A stretch of 64,000 nt of DNA from Cylindrospermum sp. NIES-4074 (GTDB lineage Bacteria > Cyanobacteriota > Cyanobacteriia > Cyanobacteriales > Nostocaceae). Shown here piece after piece: positions 26,591 to 37,000 of the stretch. Both the position numbers and the translations under genes were made by a program. Position 1 is the first letter of the stretch. Each line of letters begins with the position of its first letter. Location: positions 1-64,000 of the forward strand of contig AP018269.1 of NCBI GenBank assembly GCA_003994795.1, read 5' to 3'. The notes below the pieces were generated by a model. The model searched no databases. It had not been told where the DNA came from and worked only from the letters and a program-made list of their open reading frames with translations.

Positions 26591-26620
26591 GAGTGCTGAG
26601 TGCTGAGTGCTGAGTGCTGA
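26591..26620. repeat. Heptanucleotide tandem repeat (GAGTGCT)
   Basis: About four perfect copies of GAGTGCT between the permease and ATPase genes of the transporter. The same heptamer in the other orientation (AGCACTC) forms the longer array at 55675. Confidence 0.9.
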
Positions 26621-26672
26621 TGCTGACTCCGCAACGCACTGCCTTGTCTTTGCGGTTCGTTTATAGCATTTC

Positions 26673-27674
26673 TCATTTACTCAAACTACCAGAACGCCGA
26701 TAAAGCAACCAGATAAACAACGGCGAACCCAGCAAAGCTGTAACCGAACCTACTGGTAATTCTACCGCGCCCAGTCTAGAGAGTAAATCTGCAAAGATCA
26801 GCAACCATGCACCCGCTAACGCCGAGAGGGGTAAAACAAAGCGGTGATCTGTACCTACAATCAAGCGGACACCGTGGGGAACGACAAGTCCGACAAAACC
26901 AATCAAACCGCCGATACTGACTGCTCCTGCGGCTAATAGAGTGGCAACACCACCGATTAAAAGACGCGATCGCATTAAAGAAACCCCCAAACCCACAGTT
27001 AAATCATCACCCAAAGCTAACACATTCAGCGATCGCGCCAACAAACACCCCACCAGCAAAGCAGCAATGATGTAAGGCCCCGCCGCAGTAATTTCTTGCC
27101 AACCCCGGCCATTAAGGCTACCCACAAGCCAACTCAGGGCAATTTGAATTTGACCATCTTCGGCTAACAAAAGCAAGGTACTTTGCACCGAACCGAACAA
27201 AGAACTTACCGCCACCCCACCTAAAATCAACCGTTCCACAGAAATTCCCCCACCCGCACGACCTAGTAAAATTACTAAAGCCGAAGTCAAAATTGCACCC
27301 AACCAAGCCGCCAACGGAATTGCTAAGGGGAAGACTTGCAAAACTATCATAACAATGACAATTAGCCCTGCACCAGCAGAAATTCCCAAGATAAAAGGAT
27401 CAGCCAAACTATTACGTAACATTCCTTGCAGCAGTGCGCCAGACATTCCCAAAGCTGCACCGACAATCAGGGCTGCTATAATACGCGGCAGGCGCAAATC
27501 CCAGAGAATTGTTTGTTTCACCGGATCTCCTTGGTGGAAGAGTGCTTGCCAAAATTCCGGCAAACTAAAAGGGACAGCACCTTGAGAAAGAGATAGCGCT
27601 AGCGTCACCACCAAGCCGCTACCAAGGAGTAAAACCGCCCAAAATAGGCGATGTTTGCTGAAAATTGTCTGCAA
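26673..27674 (-). CDS. FecCD-family ABC transporter permease
   Basis: 333 residues with about nine hydrophobic helices. Family blocks are intact: WDLRLPRIIAALIVGAALGM (about 58-77), GILRNSLADPF-like LQGMLRNSLADPFILGISAG, GFVGLVVPHGVRLIVG (about 255-270) containing the coupling-helix region, and a closing ELPVGSVTALLGSPLFIWLL. It forms the transport channel for the ATPase gene downstream. The 99-bp gap between the two holds a heptamer repeat. I saw no clear Fur box or cobalamin riboswitch in the region upstream of 27674. Confidence 0.92.
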   Translation of the reverse strand: MQTIFSKHRLFWAVLLLGSGLVVTLALSLSQGAVPFSLPEFWQALFHQGDPVKQTILWDLRLPRIIAALIVGAALGMSGALLQGMLRNSLADPFILGISAGAGLIVIVMIVLQVFPLAIPLAAWLGAILTSALVILLGRAGGGISVERLILGGVAVSSLFGSVQSTLLLLAEDGQIQIALSWLVGSLNGRGWQEITAAGPYIIAALLVGCLLARSLNVLALGDDLTVGLGVSLMRSRLLIGGVATLLAAGAVSIGGLIGFVGLVVPHGVRLIVGTDHRFVLPLSALAGAWLLIFADLLSRLGAVELPVGSVTALLGSPLFIWLLYRRSGSLSK

Positions 27675-27912
27675 GTTTCTAGTTACCTCACTTCATATCC
27701 TATAACTATGTTATGGCGGTTTGCGAGCGTAGTCCCTTCCCTACAGTCAGCTGCGATCGCACCGGGGAATTTTGGGCACACTACCTGTAACTACGTGCAA
27801 TCTAGAACTGGAAAATACCCAGCATTATTTGCAACCTACCTGCTATCATCACTTGAGTGCTGAGGCGAAGTTTTAGTTTGAGCCTGACACCAAATTTTAA
27901 CGACAATTCACT

Positions 27913-29283
27913 ATGTTACAGAAAATTTCGTCTACTGTAAACGTAATTTCTAGTTCACTAGCAATCGGGTTTTTATTCAGTGGTAACGCCTATGGAAACC
28001 AACAATTAATCAATACCCTTAATGCCGAAATCGATGCTGACAATCCGGCTCTAGACTACTTAATTCAAGATGTATGTGTAGACGCTTTAGACAATCCGAT
28101 TCCCGGAGACCCCACAGTTTGTCCCAAACACAGAAATATTTGGATAGGTGAAAAGGTTCCTTATCTGCTTACAGACAAGGATACAGCAAATGAAAACGCG
28201 ACTTATCAGGCTCTTTCTAGCTATCCTGTGCTGGGAACTGATGGAGCCTTAAAAATCATGGTTTCCAAAAATATGGAGGGTAACTTTAATTCATCTTTTC
28301 GATACAGCTTTTTCAAGTCACGCGATGCTTATGATTTGATCGACACTTCTGGGCCATATATTTCAATAATTAGAACATCAGACCCTGGCTGCTATGATCA
28401 AAAGTTCGCTCTTAATTCCAGCCAGCGGACAAATGGGTGGATACTTTTTGCGCCGGGTGGTAGTGGAAAATTGCTTCACCAAATCATGATCACTAGGCTT
28501 GATTTAAATCCGCCGCCTTCGTGTATTGCAGCCAATACAGTTAACAAAGTTTACCAACCTGTTAGTCAAGTCAAAAAGAATTCCGTTCAAGATATTTGGA
28601 ATGCTCCAACTGCTGTTTCATTTGAATCAGGAAAGCGCTTGCAATCAATTGTTACCTATCACGTCGCCAATGATGATTTCACTCGGCGGAATAATGCCAT
28701 TGAGCGATTCTTTTTTACCCGTGAATATGGATTTACTCGATGGGAAGCGTGGATTCCTCTTTCTCGCTGCATCAGTGAAAATGGAGCAAATTCTCCCGTA
28801 TGTAAACCAGACAGTCCGCAAAATTTCCTCAAGGGACGGTGTGGAGTGAGCAGTCCCATTCCCGGAATTGAAGTCTGGGGTAATCAGCAGTGGGTTCGCG
28901 TAGACTGTCGGGACAGCACTAACTATGTTGCTCTTTCTAAACCTATGATTCCGCTCACCTTCAGGATGGCGCGAACAAATAATCTTCTGGATGTGGATTA
29001 CCATTCAGTAATCGCAGCACAGCCTCTTAGATGGTGGAGCAGTAAGGGTGCAGGCAAATATCCTGTAGTAGGAAATGCTAATTGGGAGATTCTTGCTAAT
29101 GGTAAATACAGTACACTCACTTATCAACCGGATGTGCAACCGTTGCCCTCTGGAACTCAAAACGGCGTGTTTACTCTGAAGACTAATAACAATAACGCCA
29201 ACAATAAGTTATTGGTAGATATTGATGTTTTTAGCAATTATCCGAGTATGTTTTTTGGCACAAATACAATTTTAGGACAGTAA
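27913..29283 (+). CDS. Secreted protein of unknown function, Cys-containing
   Basis: 456 residues. The N-terminus looks like a signal peptide (VISSSLAIGFLFSGNAYG, about residues 10-27). The rest is hydrophilic with about eight Cys residues placed in pairs (VCVDAL and TVCPKH near 55-70; DPGCYD; PPSCIA; SRCISENGANSPVC; GRCGVS; VDCRD), which suggests disulphides in a periplasmic or extracellular protein. I do not recognise a domain. Motifs such as WEAWIPLSRC and WVRVDCRDSTNYV may help a profile search. It is a single-gene unit between divergent and convergent neighbours. Confidence 0.6.
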   Translation: MLQKISSTVNVISSSLAIGFLFSGNAYGNQQLINTLNAEIDADNPALDYLIQDVCVDALDNPIPGDPTVCPKHRNIWIGEKVPYLLTDKDTANENATYQALSSYPVLGTDGALKIMVSKNMEGNFNSSFRYSFFKSRDAYDLIDTSGPYISIIRTSDPGCYDQKFALNSSQRTNGWILFAPGGSGKLLHQIMITRLDLNPPPSCIAANTVNKVYQPVSQVKKNSVQDIWNAPTAVSFESGKRLQSIVTYHVANDDFTRRNNAIERFFFTREYGFTRWEAWIPLSRCISENGANSPVCKPDSPQNFLKGRCGVSSPIPGIEVWGNQQWVRVDCRDSTNYVALSKPMIPLTFRMARTNNLLDVDYHSVIAAQPLRWWSSKGAGKYPVVGNANWEILANGKYSTLTYQPDVQPLPSGTQNGVFTLKTNNNNANNKLLVDIDVFSNYPSMFFGTNTILGQ

Positions 29284-29378
29284 TTTATTGCTGCTAACAA
29301 CTGGAAAATTTCTAGCTACTGCTATACATTAAATTCTCTACATCTATAGGAATAATATTTGATTTTTCAATTACACGT

Positions 29379-29660
29379 AGTGGGGTGGCAAGATTAAAAT
29401 GATGCATAAAATAAAGCTTCTTGTGGGGGAGGCAGCGCGTTGCGGAGGTTCCCTCCGTTGTGATACCGTTGGCGAATTCAAAAATAATGAATATTTAGCC
29501 CCTGGAGTTGGTTTACAGTAATGACAGCACAAGGCTTTTAGAGCTTTGTAGTACATTCGCCAACAGTATCCGTTGTAGCGACTGCCGTTGGGCGTCTCGC
29601 CCGCCCAAAACATAAGAGACTTATGTTCTACCCCAAAACAGGCGAGACGCCTGTTCTACA
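29379..29660. mobile_element. Relative of the 10375 MITE, disrupted by a second element
   Basis: The left end AGTGGGGTGGCAAGATTAAA continues GATGCATAAAATAAAGCTTC, matching one end of the element at 10375. After CTTGTGGGGG the match is broken and resumes at about 29589 with GGGCGTCTCGCCCGCCCAAA and a GGCGAGACGCCTGTTC palindrome. The opposite terminal repeat is missing. The interruption contains a separate inverted-repeat element (29462-29570). Confidence 0.65.
29462..29570. mobile_element. Nested small element with 16-bp inverted ends
   Basis: The left end GATACCGTTGGCGAAT and the reverse complement of the right end GATACTGTTGGCGAAT differ at one base. The 109-bp unit sits inside the larger MITE-like sequence, i.e. 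one small element inserted in another. There is no coding capacity. Confidence 0.6.
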
Positions 29661-29701
29661 GGATTATGAACGCTGCGCGAACAATTTTTAAGTGTTAAAG
29701 T

Positions 29702-30916
29702 TCATTCGATTACAGCTAATACGGCTTTCGGCAATAACTTATCTTTAAACCAAACAATTCTGGCGGGAACATCATTTAATTTTACCCCGGCTTTTTCTAA
29801 ATTTAATCTTTCAGAAATTGCCAAAATCAAATCATCACGACCTGCACGCCGCACCTGAGAAAACTTCTTTTGTAAATATTCCGGTCGCCAATAACCAACA
29901 ATTTCTAATAAAAAACTACGTCCATCAGGATGCACCAAGCGGAAATCGGGAATCATCACACTACCGGGAATGGGAATTAAATCAACTTCTCGCTCTAAAA
30001 TCCATGCACTTTTAAGAGCATCCCACTTATCGGCAAAAGATGCTTCTAGCATACTATCATAAGGCTTACCTTTAGGATAATGGGACACCAAACCACATTC
30101 AGAATTAAGAGTAAAACGTCCAGTTTTCCAAGTATTTGTGTAAGCGTCGCGGGTTTGGAGTGTAGCCGCTAGACTCCATTTAGTAACATGAAGTAAAGCG
30201 GGAATAAGTTTCGCTATTGCCAGACCATAGCGCGTACTGGGATTAAATAAACTCGTCGGGCCATCAATAGTAATTGTAAAACCGTGGTCAGCATCACCTT
30301 CAATATAAGCCATCAATTGAAACAACTTAAGATAGCGAAATAACAGCTTATATTCTCCCGGAACATTGCGGTGAGCATTTAACATCAACTGACTAGCTTT
30401 ATAAAAAATACCTTGCACCTGAGACAAATTATAACGGTTTAACAAATCTGGTGTTGTGGGTGCATCAAAAGCCGTCAAAATCTTATTTTCTGCCAAATCA
30501 GCATACAAACCATCTCGCACCTGTGCCGGTAAAACTTCCCGTTCCAATTCTTGAGTTAACTCATCAGCAACTTTACTCAAAGTAACTTCCGTTGATTCTC
30601 GACTAGCAACAGATTTCGCCGCCAGCGCAAACACCCTTTCTCTTAACATTGGTGGTTCCAGAGGACTAACCACCTCAAAATTACAAAAACTGCTCTTCAG
30701 AATATAAGCCAAACCCCGCTTCATTCTATAATCAGTCGTATCACCTTCAAAATCTGCCAATTGACGCTCAAGCATCCCCTGAGTCTTCCCCACCGCCTCT
30801 TGAAAAAAAGTAATTAACTCACTCGCTAACCCCAAATGTTTCTCATCAAGTTTCAGTCTCTTCGGGATTATCTCCTCCCCGTTGAGACGGTGCATCAATA
30901 AATCTGTCGGTAACAT
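29702..30916 (-). CDS. DUF790 (Bax1-like) nuclease
   Basis: 404 residues. It starts MLPTDLLMHRLNGEEIIPKR, the family's characteristic beginning, followed by YRMKRGLAYILKSSFCNFEV. The C-terminal nuclease-like region has FADKWDALKSAWILERE, MIPDFRLVHPDGRSFLLEIVGYW (about residues 315-345; Asp, then Glu and following Gly-Tyr-Trp) as a PD-(D/E)XK-type site. In archaea the homologue Bax1 is the structure-specific nuclease partner of the XPB helicase in nucleotide excision repair. The gene overlaps the end of an XPB-like helicase gene by 71 bp, which supports that pairing here. Confidence 0.85.
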   Translation of the reverse strand: MLPTDLLMHRLNGEEIIPKRLKLDEKHLGLASELITFFQEAVGKTQGMLERQLADFEGDTTDYRMKRGLAYILKSSFCNFEVVSPLEPPMLRERVFALAAKSVASRESTEVTLSKVADELTQELEREVLPAQVRDGLYADLAENKILTAFDAPTTPDLLNRYNLSQVQGIFYKASQLMLNAHRNVPGEYKLLFRYLKLFQLMAYIEGDADHGFTITIDGPTSLFNPSTRYGLAIAKLIPALLHVTKWSLAATLQTRDAYTNTWKTGRFTLNSECGLVSHYPKGKPYDSMLEASFADKWDALKSAWILEREVDLIPIPGSVMIPDFRLVHPDGRSFLLEIVGYWRPEYLQKKFSQVRRAGRDDLILAISERLNLEKAGVKLNDVPARIVWFKDKLLPKAVLAVIE

Positions 30917-32447
30917 CTGAACTCTTAATCTTAGATTTTGGATTTTCGATTGAATAATTAATTTCTAACTGTTCCGCCGCCTTAGCACTCTTCTGGTTCC
31001 CACCCCCATAAATCACCTGCAAATTCCCCCTCTTCTTCTCTTCCTCTCTGTGTTCTCCGTGTCTCTGCGGTTCGTTTCTCTTCTCTCCCCTTCTCCTAGC
31101 CGAAGTCCCTTCCTCACTCGTATCCTCCGCCACCACCTCATATAAAATCGCCTGCTTATTTTCAGTATTCCCCTTACGTAAAACCCTCCCCAAACGCTGA
31201 ATATATTCTCTCGCCGAACCAGTTCCCGATAAAATAATTGCTATGCTCGCCGCCGGCACATCAACACCTTCATTCAACACATGAGAAGCAATCAAAGTAT
31301 TATATTCACCCTCACGAAACTTAGTTAATATTTCATGTCTTTCCTTCACAGGTGTTTGATGAGTAATTGCCGGAATTAGCAACTCTTGAGAAATACGGTA
31401 AACAGTGGCATTATCAGCCGTAAAAATCAACACTCTTTCGGGATAATGTTCCGCCAACAAATCAATGAGAATTCGCAATTTCCCATCAGTGCCCAAAGCA
31501 ATTTCCTTAGCTTCCCGATGTGCTAACATAGCTCTGCGTCCAGTTTGCGATCGCGCACTCATTTGCACAAACGTCTGCCAACCTTGCAAACTCCCCAAAG
31601 AAATCCGCGATTGGCGCAAAAAATCATTCCGTGTTTGAATTAACTGGCTGTATCTTTCGCGCTCCAGTTGTGATAACTTCACCTTAATTTGTACAATCTG
31701 ATGTTCTGCTAAAGCCTTACCTGCCAAATCTTCAGCGCGTTGGCGATAAACTTCCCTACCAATGAGAATGTTTAAATCAGCGTGTTTACCATCAGTGCGT
31801 TCTGGTGTAGCAGAAAGTCCCAAGCGATAGGGTGCGATCGCATATTCAGCAATTACCCGACTAAAATCTGTGGGTAAATGGTGACACTCGTCAAAAATCA
31901 GCAAAGCATAGAGATTTCCCAAAGTTTCCGCATGAATCGCTGCACTGTCATAAGTTGCAACTAAAATCGGAGTGCGATCGCGCGAACCACCCCCCAACAA
32001 ACCTACATCCGCATCAGGAAACGCCGCTTCTAAGTGTGCATACCACTGGTGCATTAAATCCAAAGTTGGCACTACAATCAGTGTGGTGCGGGGTGTCGCT
32101 TGCATCGCCATTTGCGCTAAATACGTCTTTCCTGCCGCCGTGGGAAGCACAACCACTCCCTGCCTTCCGGCCTGTTTCCAAGCGGCTAAAGCCTCACTCT
32201 GGTGGGGATAGGGTGTCATTTCTAAAGCCGGAACCAAATCTACGGGATAAAATTCTTTAGCCTCGTCGATAAAATACGTCTCTTCCGCTTGTAGTGCTTC
32301 CACTAAAGAGCGGTATCTAATCGCCGGAATGCGGAACTTTTCAATTCTATCATCCCACGTAGCATAATCCATCCATCCCTTACCCCGTGGTGGTGGATGC
32401 AAAATTAATGTGCCACGATCAAAGGTTAATGTGGGGGTGCGACCCAT
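30846..32447 (-). CDS. XPB-like superfamily 2 DNA helicase
   Basis: 533 residues. N-terminal DNA damage-recognition-like segment, then motif Q/I: PHQSEALAAWKQAGRQGVVV and LPTAAGKTYLAQMA (about 98-111). Motif II is DECHH in LIFDECHHLP, motif III is LSATPERTDG, and motif VI lies near EYIQRLGRVLRKG (about 415-427). It is expected to unwind DNA together with the overlapping DUF790 nuclease, as XPB-Bax1 does in archaea. The last 90 residues are odd: RRRGEKRNEPQRHGEHREEE and the following SIENPKSKIKSS are translations of dispersed intergenic repeats, so the C-terminus has been lengthened by repeat insertions. Confidence 0.87.
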   Translation of the reverse strand: MGRTPTLTFDRGTLILHPPPRGKGWMDYATWDDRIEKFRIPAIRYRSLVEALQAEETYFIDEAKEFYPVDLVPALEMTPYPHQSEALAAWKQAGRQGVVVLPTAAGKTYLAQMAMQATPRTTLIVVPTLDLMHQWYAHLEAAFPDADVGLLGGGSRDRTPILVATYDSAAIHAETLGNLYALLIFDECHHLPTDFSRVIAEYAIAPYRLGLSATPERTDGKHADLNILIGREVYRQRAEDLAGKALAEHQIVQIKVKLSQLERERYSQLIQTRNDFLRQSRISLGSLQGWQTFVQMSARSQTGRRAMLAHREAKEIALGTDGKLRILIDLLAEHYPERVLIFTADNATVYRISQELLIPAITHQTPVKERHEILTKFREGEYNTLIASHVLNEGVDVPAASIAIILSGTGSAREYIQRLGRVLRKGNTENKQAILYEVVAEDTSEEGTSARRRGEKRNEPQRHGEHREEEKKRGNLQVIYGGGNQKSAKAAEQLEINYSIENPKSKIKSSDVTDRFIDAPSQRGGDNPEETET

Positions 32448-32503
32448 GTAGAAGCTTCTCTCCCAACTATTTCACATTAAACTACTCATAACGCAAAAAG
32501 TGC

Positions 32504-33805
32504 ATGATGCCTCAGCGTAATTTCAGCAAAACCCAACACGATGCGATCGCTAGTCCGCAAATGTCCAATTGGCAAACTAATAGTCACCCTAGTGAATCTT
32601 ACACCAAACAGCGACAGCGCTTTTTGCTCAAACGGCTGCAATTGCTAACGCAAATTATGCTGCTTGTTGGCTTAACAATGATTGCTTTCTTTCTGTGGGT
32701 AAATTCCCAGCTAGAAAGTAAGGTATACGCATTTAAAATCGGTGTAGTTGTTGAATTATTCATTTTAATTTGTTGGGGTTTGTGCAAAACTGCTATTGGT
32801 CGTCGTTACCCACACTTAATTTTTTTGAGCTTATCTTGGTCTGTAACTTGTGTTGTGCAAATTGATATAGCTTTACTATTTAATAATTTAGAACCTAGAT
32901 TCAGTATTTGGAATCTGATGTTTCTTACCCAAGCAGTAATTGTTCCAGCATTATGGCGAATACATTTATTAGCCCAATTCGGGACGCTTTTCTGCTATAT
33001 CACATTATATCTTTTGTATCAACCGCAATTAGAGCAACCATTAGCTTTTTATATTGAGCAAGCATTATTTTTATTTTGGACGGGCATAATTTGTGTTTTT
33101 TCAGTTTATTTATACGAAGGGTTACAGCAAAAAGAATATCACGCTAGGCAAGAATTAGAAATAGCCCAGCAACAGTCCGAAAAACTACTTTTAAATATTT
33201 TACCAGAGATGATTGCTGACCAATTAAAACAGCAACCCACTACTATTGCTGATAGCTTCTTGGCGGTGACAGTATTATTTGCTGATATCGTCGGGTTTAC
33301 CGAGCTTTCAACTCGCACCTCTCCACCGCAATTAGTCGAGTTACTCAATGAAATCTTCTGCTTATTTGATGAATTAGCAGAACGTCACGGAGTAGAAAAG
33401 ATTAAGACTATTGGCGATGCTTATATGGCTGTTGCTGGTTTACCCAATCAGCATAGCGACCATGCTATGGCTATAGCTAATATGGCATTAGATATGCAAT
33501 TAGCTTTAGCTCAGTTTAACAAGGAAAACAATCAAAACTTTCGCATCCGCATTGGCATTAGTACAGGGCCAGTGGTAGCTGGGGTGATTGGATTGAAAAA
33601 GTTTGCTTACGACCTTTGGGGAGATACAGTCAATACAGCTAGCAGAATGGAATCGCACGGCATAGCAGGTGGCATCCAGGTTTGTGAAGCTAGTTATCAG
33701 CTCCTAAAAGATAATTATTTATTGGAAAAACGTGGATTAATTCAGGTTAAAGGTAAAGGGGAAATGATGACTTATTTATTACAGGGCGTTAAGGGTAAAG
33801 ATTAA
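32504..33805 (+). CDS. Membrane-bound class III adenylate/guanylate cyclase
   Basis: 433 residues. About six hydrophobic helices between residues 45 and 205 are followed by a short linker (LLLNILPEMIADQLKQQPT, the S-helix-like connector) and a class III cyclase domain. Metal Asp residues are in FADIVGFTEL (about 261-270) and GDAYMAVAGLP (about 305-315). The base-contact Lys lies in EKIKTIGDAY and transition-state residues in LWGDTVNTASRME. Asp at YDLWGD suits ATP, so adenylate cyclase is favoured. It resembles cyanobacterial CyaA/CyaB1-type enzymes that make cAMP. The sensory role of the membrane part is unknown. It is divergent from the helicase gene. Confidence 0.88.
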   Translation: MMPQRNFSKTQHDAIASPQMSNWQTNSHPSESYTKQRQRFLLKRLQLLTQIMLLVGLTMIAFFLWVNSQLESKVYAFKIGVVVELFILICWGLCKTAIGRRYPHLIFLSLSWSVTCVVQIDIALLFNNLEPRFSIWNLMFLTQAVIVPALWRIHLLAQFGTLFCYITLYLLYQPQLEQPLAFYIEQALFLFWTGIICVFSVYLYEGLQQKEYHARQELEIAQQQSEKLLLNILPEMIADQLKQQPTTIADSFLAVTVLFADIVGFTELSTRTSPPQLVELLNEIFCLFDELAERHGVEKIKTIGDAYMAVAGLPNQHSDHAMAIANMALDMQLALAQFNKENNQNFRIRIGISTGPVVAGVIGLKKFAYDLWGDTVNTASRMESHGIAGGIQVCEASYQLLKDNYLLEKRGLIQVKGKGEMMTYLLQGVKGKD

Positions 33806-34037
33806 AATTTGATAAGCTTTCGCTACTTGAATAATCACAATGAATATGATTAAGATTATTTAGAGTTACAATCTGAGCAAACATTGGACAAACCTAATAT
33901 TTACTTCTTTAGATAGATTTACTTTCAGCAAATGTGAAATAGTTTTTACTACTTTTTATAGATTCATAGTCAGCAAATGTTTATTTGTGTACTTCGCCAA
34001 GTCATAATAGGTGTTGAGCTATCGCTTTGTCTAGCTA

Positions 34038-37000
34038 ATGTTGGGAACAGTCCCCTCAGCTAGCTGCACCAAAGGAGAAGCCACGTTGAAAGCAATTCCT
34101 ACCCGCCTAAAATCTTACGCTGTGGTAGTGTTAGCTGTTGGTAGTGCATTGCTACTAACATTATTACTACAACCGCTATTAACACCAACAATTTTCATGC
34201 TCTTCTTTGCTGCCGTAGCCGTGAGTGCCTGGTATGGTGGCATAGAAACAGGTCTATTGGCAACAGCTTTGTCTACTTTAGCCGTTACCTATTTTTTCTT
34301 AACGCCACTATTTATGATCTCCGATTATGCTGTCGATAGCATACTGCGGTTATGTTTATTTATGTTGGTGACAACACTAATTAGCTCCCTCAGCGAGCAG
34401 TTACGCACAGCTAAAAAGCGTCTGGAATTGAGTATGCAGAAGCTACAAGCGAGCGAGATTCGGTTTAGACGCTTGGCAGAATCTAATATTGTGGGCATGA
34501 TAACAGCTGATATAAATGGGGGAATTTTTGAGGCTAATGATGGATTTTTAACAATGGTAGGTTATACACGGGAGGAATTACTGGCAGGGCGATTGCGCTG
34601 GAGTGAGATCACACCACCAGAATATTTAGATATTAGCCATCGCGCCGTCGCTGAACTCAAAAGCAAAGGGGTATGTCAGCCTTTTGAAAAAGAATACATC
34701 CGCAAGGATGGTAGTCACATTCCCATCCTGGTGGGTTCTGCCTTGTTAGAAACCAATTCAGATCAAGTAATTAGTTTTGTTATAGACTTAAGCAAACGCA
34801 AGCAGGCAGAAGATGCTTTGCGTGAAAGCCAGAGTAGATTTCAGGCTTTAGCTGATGCCACCATTGAAGGTGTATTGATTCACGAAAATGGGAAAGTTCT
34901 GGATGCTAACCCAGCCTTTGCCAGAATGTTTGGCTACGACATCGACGAAGTGATTGGCATGTCGGCATCTGACTTTTTAACGCCAGTCAGACAAAATATA
35001 TTACAGGAAAATATTTATGGGGATGATGAAAAGCCTTATGAAATGATTGGCTTAAAAAAAGATGGTACAAGTTTTTTCTTAGAAGTAGTTGGTAAAAGTT
35101 GCATTTACCAAGGGCGTAAGGTCAGAGTTGCGGCTACACGGGACATTACAGAACGCAAACTAGCCGAAGAAGCACTGGGAGATAGTGAAAGGCGTTTCCG
35201 TAGACTAGTGGAATCAAATATTTTTGGTGTGGCTTTTGGCAATATTCAAGGTGGTATTCACTACGCTAACGACTATTTTTTAAATATGGTGGGCTACACC
35301 CGTGAAGACTTGCTGGCAGATAAGATACATTTGGAGCAGATGACACCGCCAGAATACATCTGTTTGGATGTCCAAGCAGTAGCAGAACTCTTAAACAATG
35401 GAGTTACCACCCCCTATGAGAAAGAATACATCCGTCAAGATGGTAGCCGTGTTTCCATTCTGATTGGTTCTGTTTTGTGGCAAGAACCTTATAATAGCCA
35501 ACGGGAGATAATTGCATTTACTCTAGATTTAAGCGATCGCCAACGGGCAGAAGAAGCGCTGCGCCAACGAGAAGAAGAACTGCGTCTGATTACAGATGCT
35601 GTGCCTGTATTAATTTCCTATGTTGATGCCCAGCAGCGCTATCGCTTCAATAACAAAGGATATGAAGAATTGTTTGGGATACCCGCCTCAGAAACTTATG
35701 GTAAGCAAATTAAAGAAATTCTCGGCGAATCGGTTTATCCGTTAATTCTTCCGTACGTAGAAGCGGTATTATCAGGAGAGCAAGTTACTTTTGAAAGCCA
35801 AGTTTATGATAAATACGGCGCAAAACACGACGTTAGCACAACTTACGTTCCGCAGTTTGGGCTGCATGGGAAAGTTGAAGGATTTGTTGCCCTAGTCAGA
35901 GATATTACAGAGCAAAAACAAGCAGAAGCAGCACTCAAACAAAGCGAGGAACGGTTGCGGAAACTCACAGAAAAAGTGCGTGTCATTCCTTGGGAGGCCA
36001 ACGCCACTACCGGAAATTTTACTTATGTCGGGCCGCAAACAGCGGAAATTCTCGGTTATCCCTTAACAGACTGGTATACCAACAATTTTTGGGTAGAACA
36101 CATCCACCCAGAGGATCGGGAGTGGACAGTTAGTCATTGTACAGAATGTTCGCTGTTACAGGATAATTATGAATTTGAATATAGAATGTTGGCAGCAGAT
36201 GGCAGAGTCGTGTGGTTGTATGACATTGTGAATGTTGTGCGGGGGGAAGATGGGCCACAGCTACTGCACGGCTTTATGATTGATATTACCGATCGCAAGC
36301 AAGCAGAACAAGAACGAGAACAACTGCTACAGCGAGAACAAGCAGCAAGGGCTGAGGCTGAAACCTTGAACCGCATCAAAGACGAGTTTTTGGCCACCCT
36401 TTCCCACGAACTCCGCACCCCTCTCAATGCCATGTTGGGGTGGACACAGCTGCTTAAAAGCCGCAAGTTTGATGAGGCTACCACCACTAAAGCACTAGAG
36501 ACAATCGATCGCAATAGCCGAGCTTTAGCCCAACTCATTGAAGATGTTCTCGATGTCTCCCGAATTATTCGCGGCCAACTCCGCTTAGATACCTATCCTC
36601 TAGAATTAGTACCAGTTGTAGAAGCTGCCATTGATACCGTGCGTCCAGCAGCTGACGCCAAAGAAATTTCTATAGAGTGCAGATTAGATTCGGCAGTTGG
36701 GGTAGTGATGGGAGATGCCAACCGCTTACAACAGGTGGTGTGGAATTTACTCTCCAATGCCGTTAAATTTACACCCAAGGGGGGAAGAGTTGATGTGGAA
36801 TTAGAGCGGATTAATTCCCGTGTGCAAATTCGGGTGAGTGATACCGGTGGGGGAATTGCACCTGATTTCTTGCCTCATGTATTTGAGCGCTTTCGCCAAG
36901 CTGATAGTTCCACTACGCGATCGCATGGTGGATTAGGATTAGGATTAGCGATCGTCCGCCACTTGGTAGAATTGCACGGTGGCACAGTTGCGGCTGAAAG

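Noticed and set aside
27675-27912. Fur box or cobalamin riboswitch upstream of the FecCD-type permease
   Set aside because: No matching consensus or B12-box-like sequence was found by eye.
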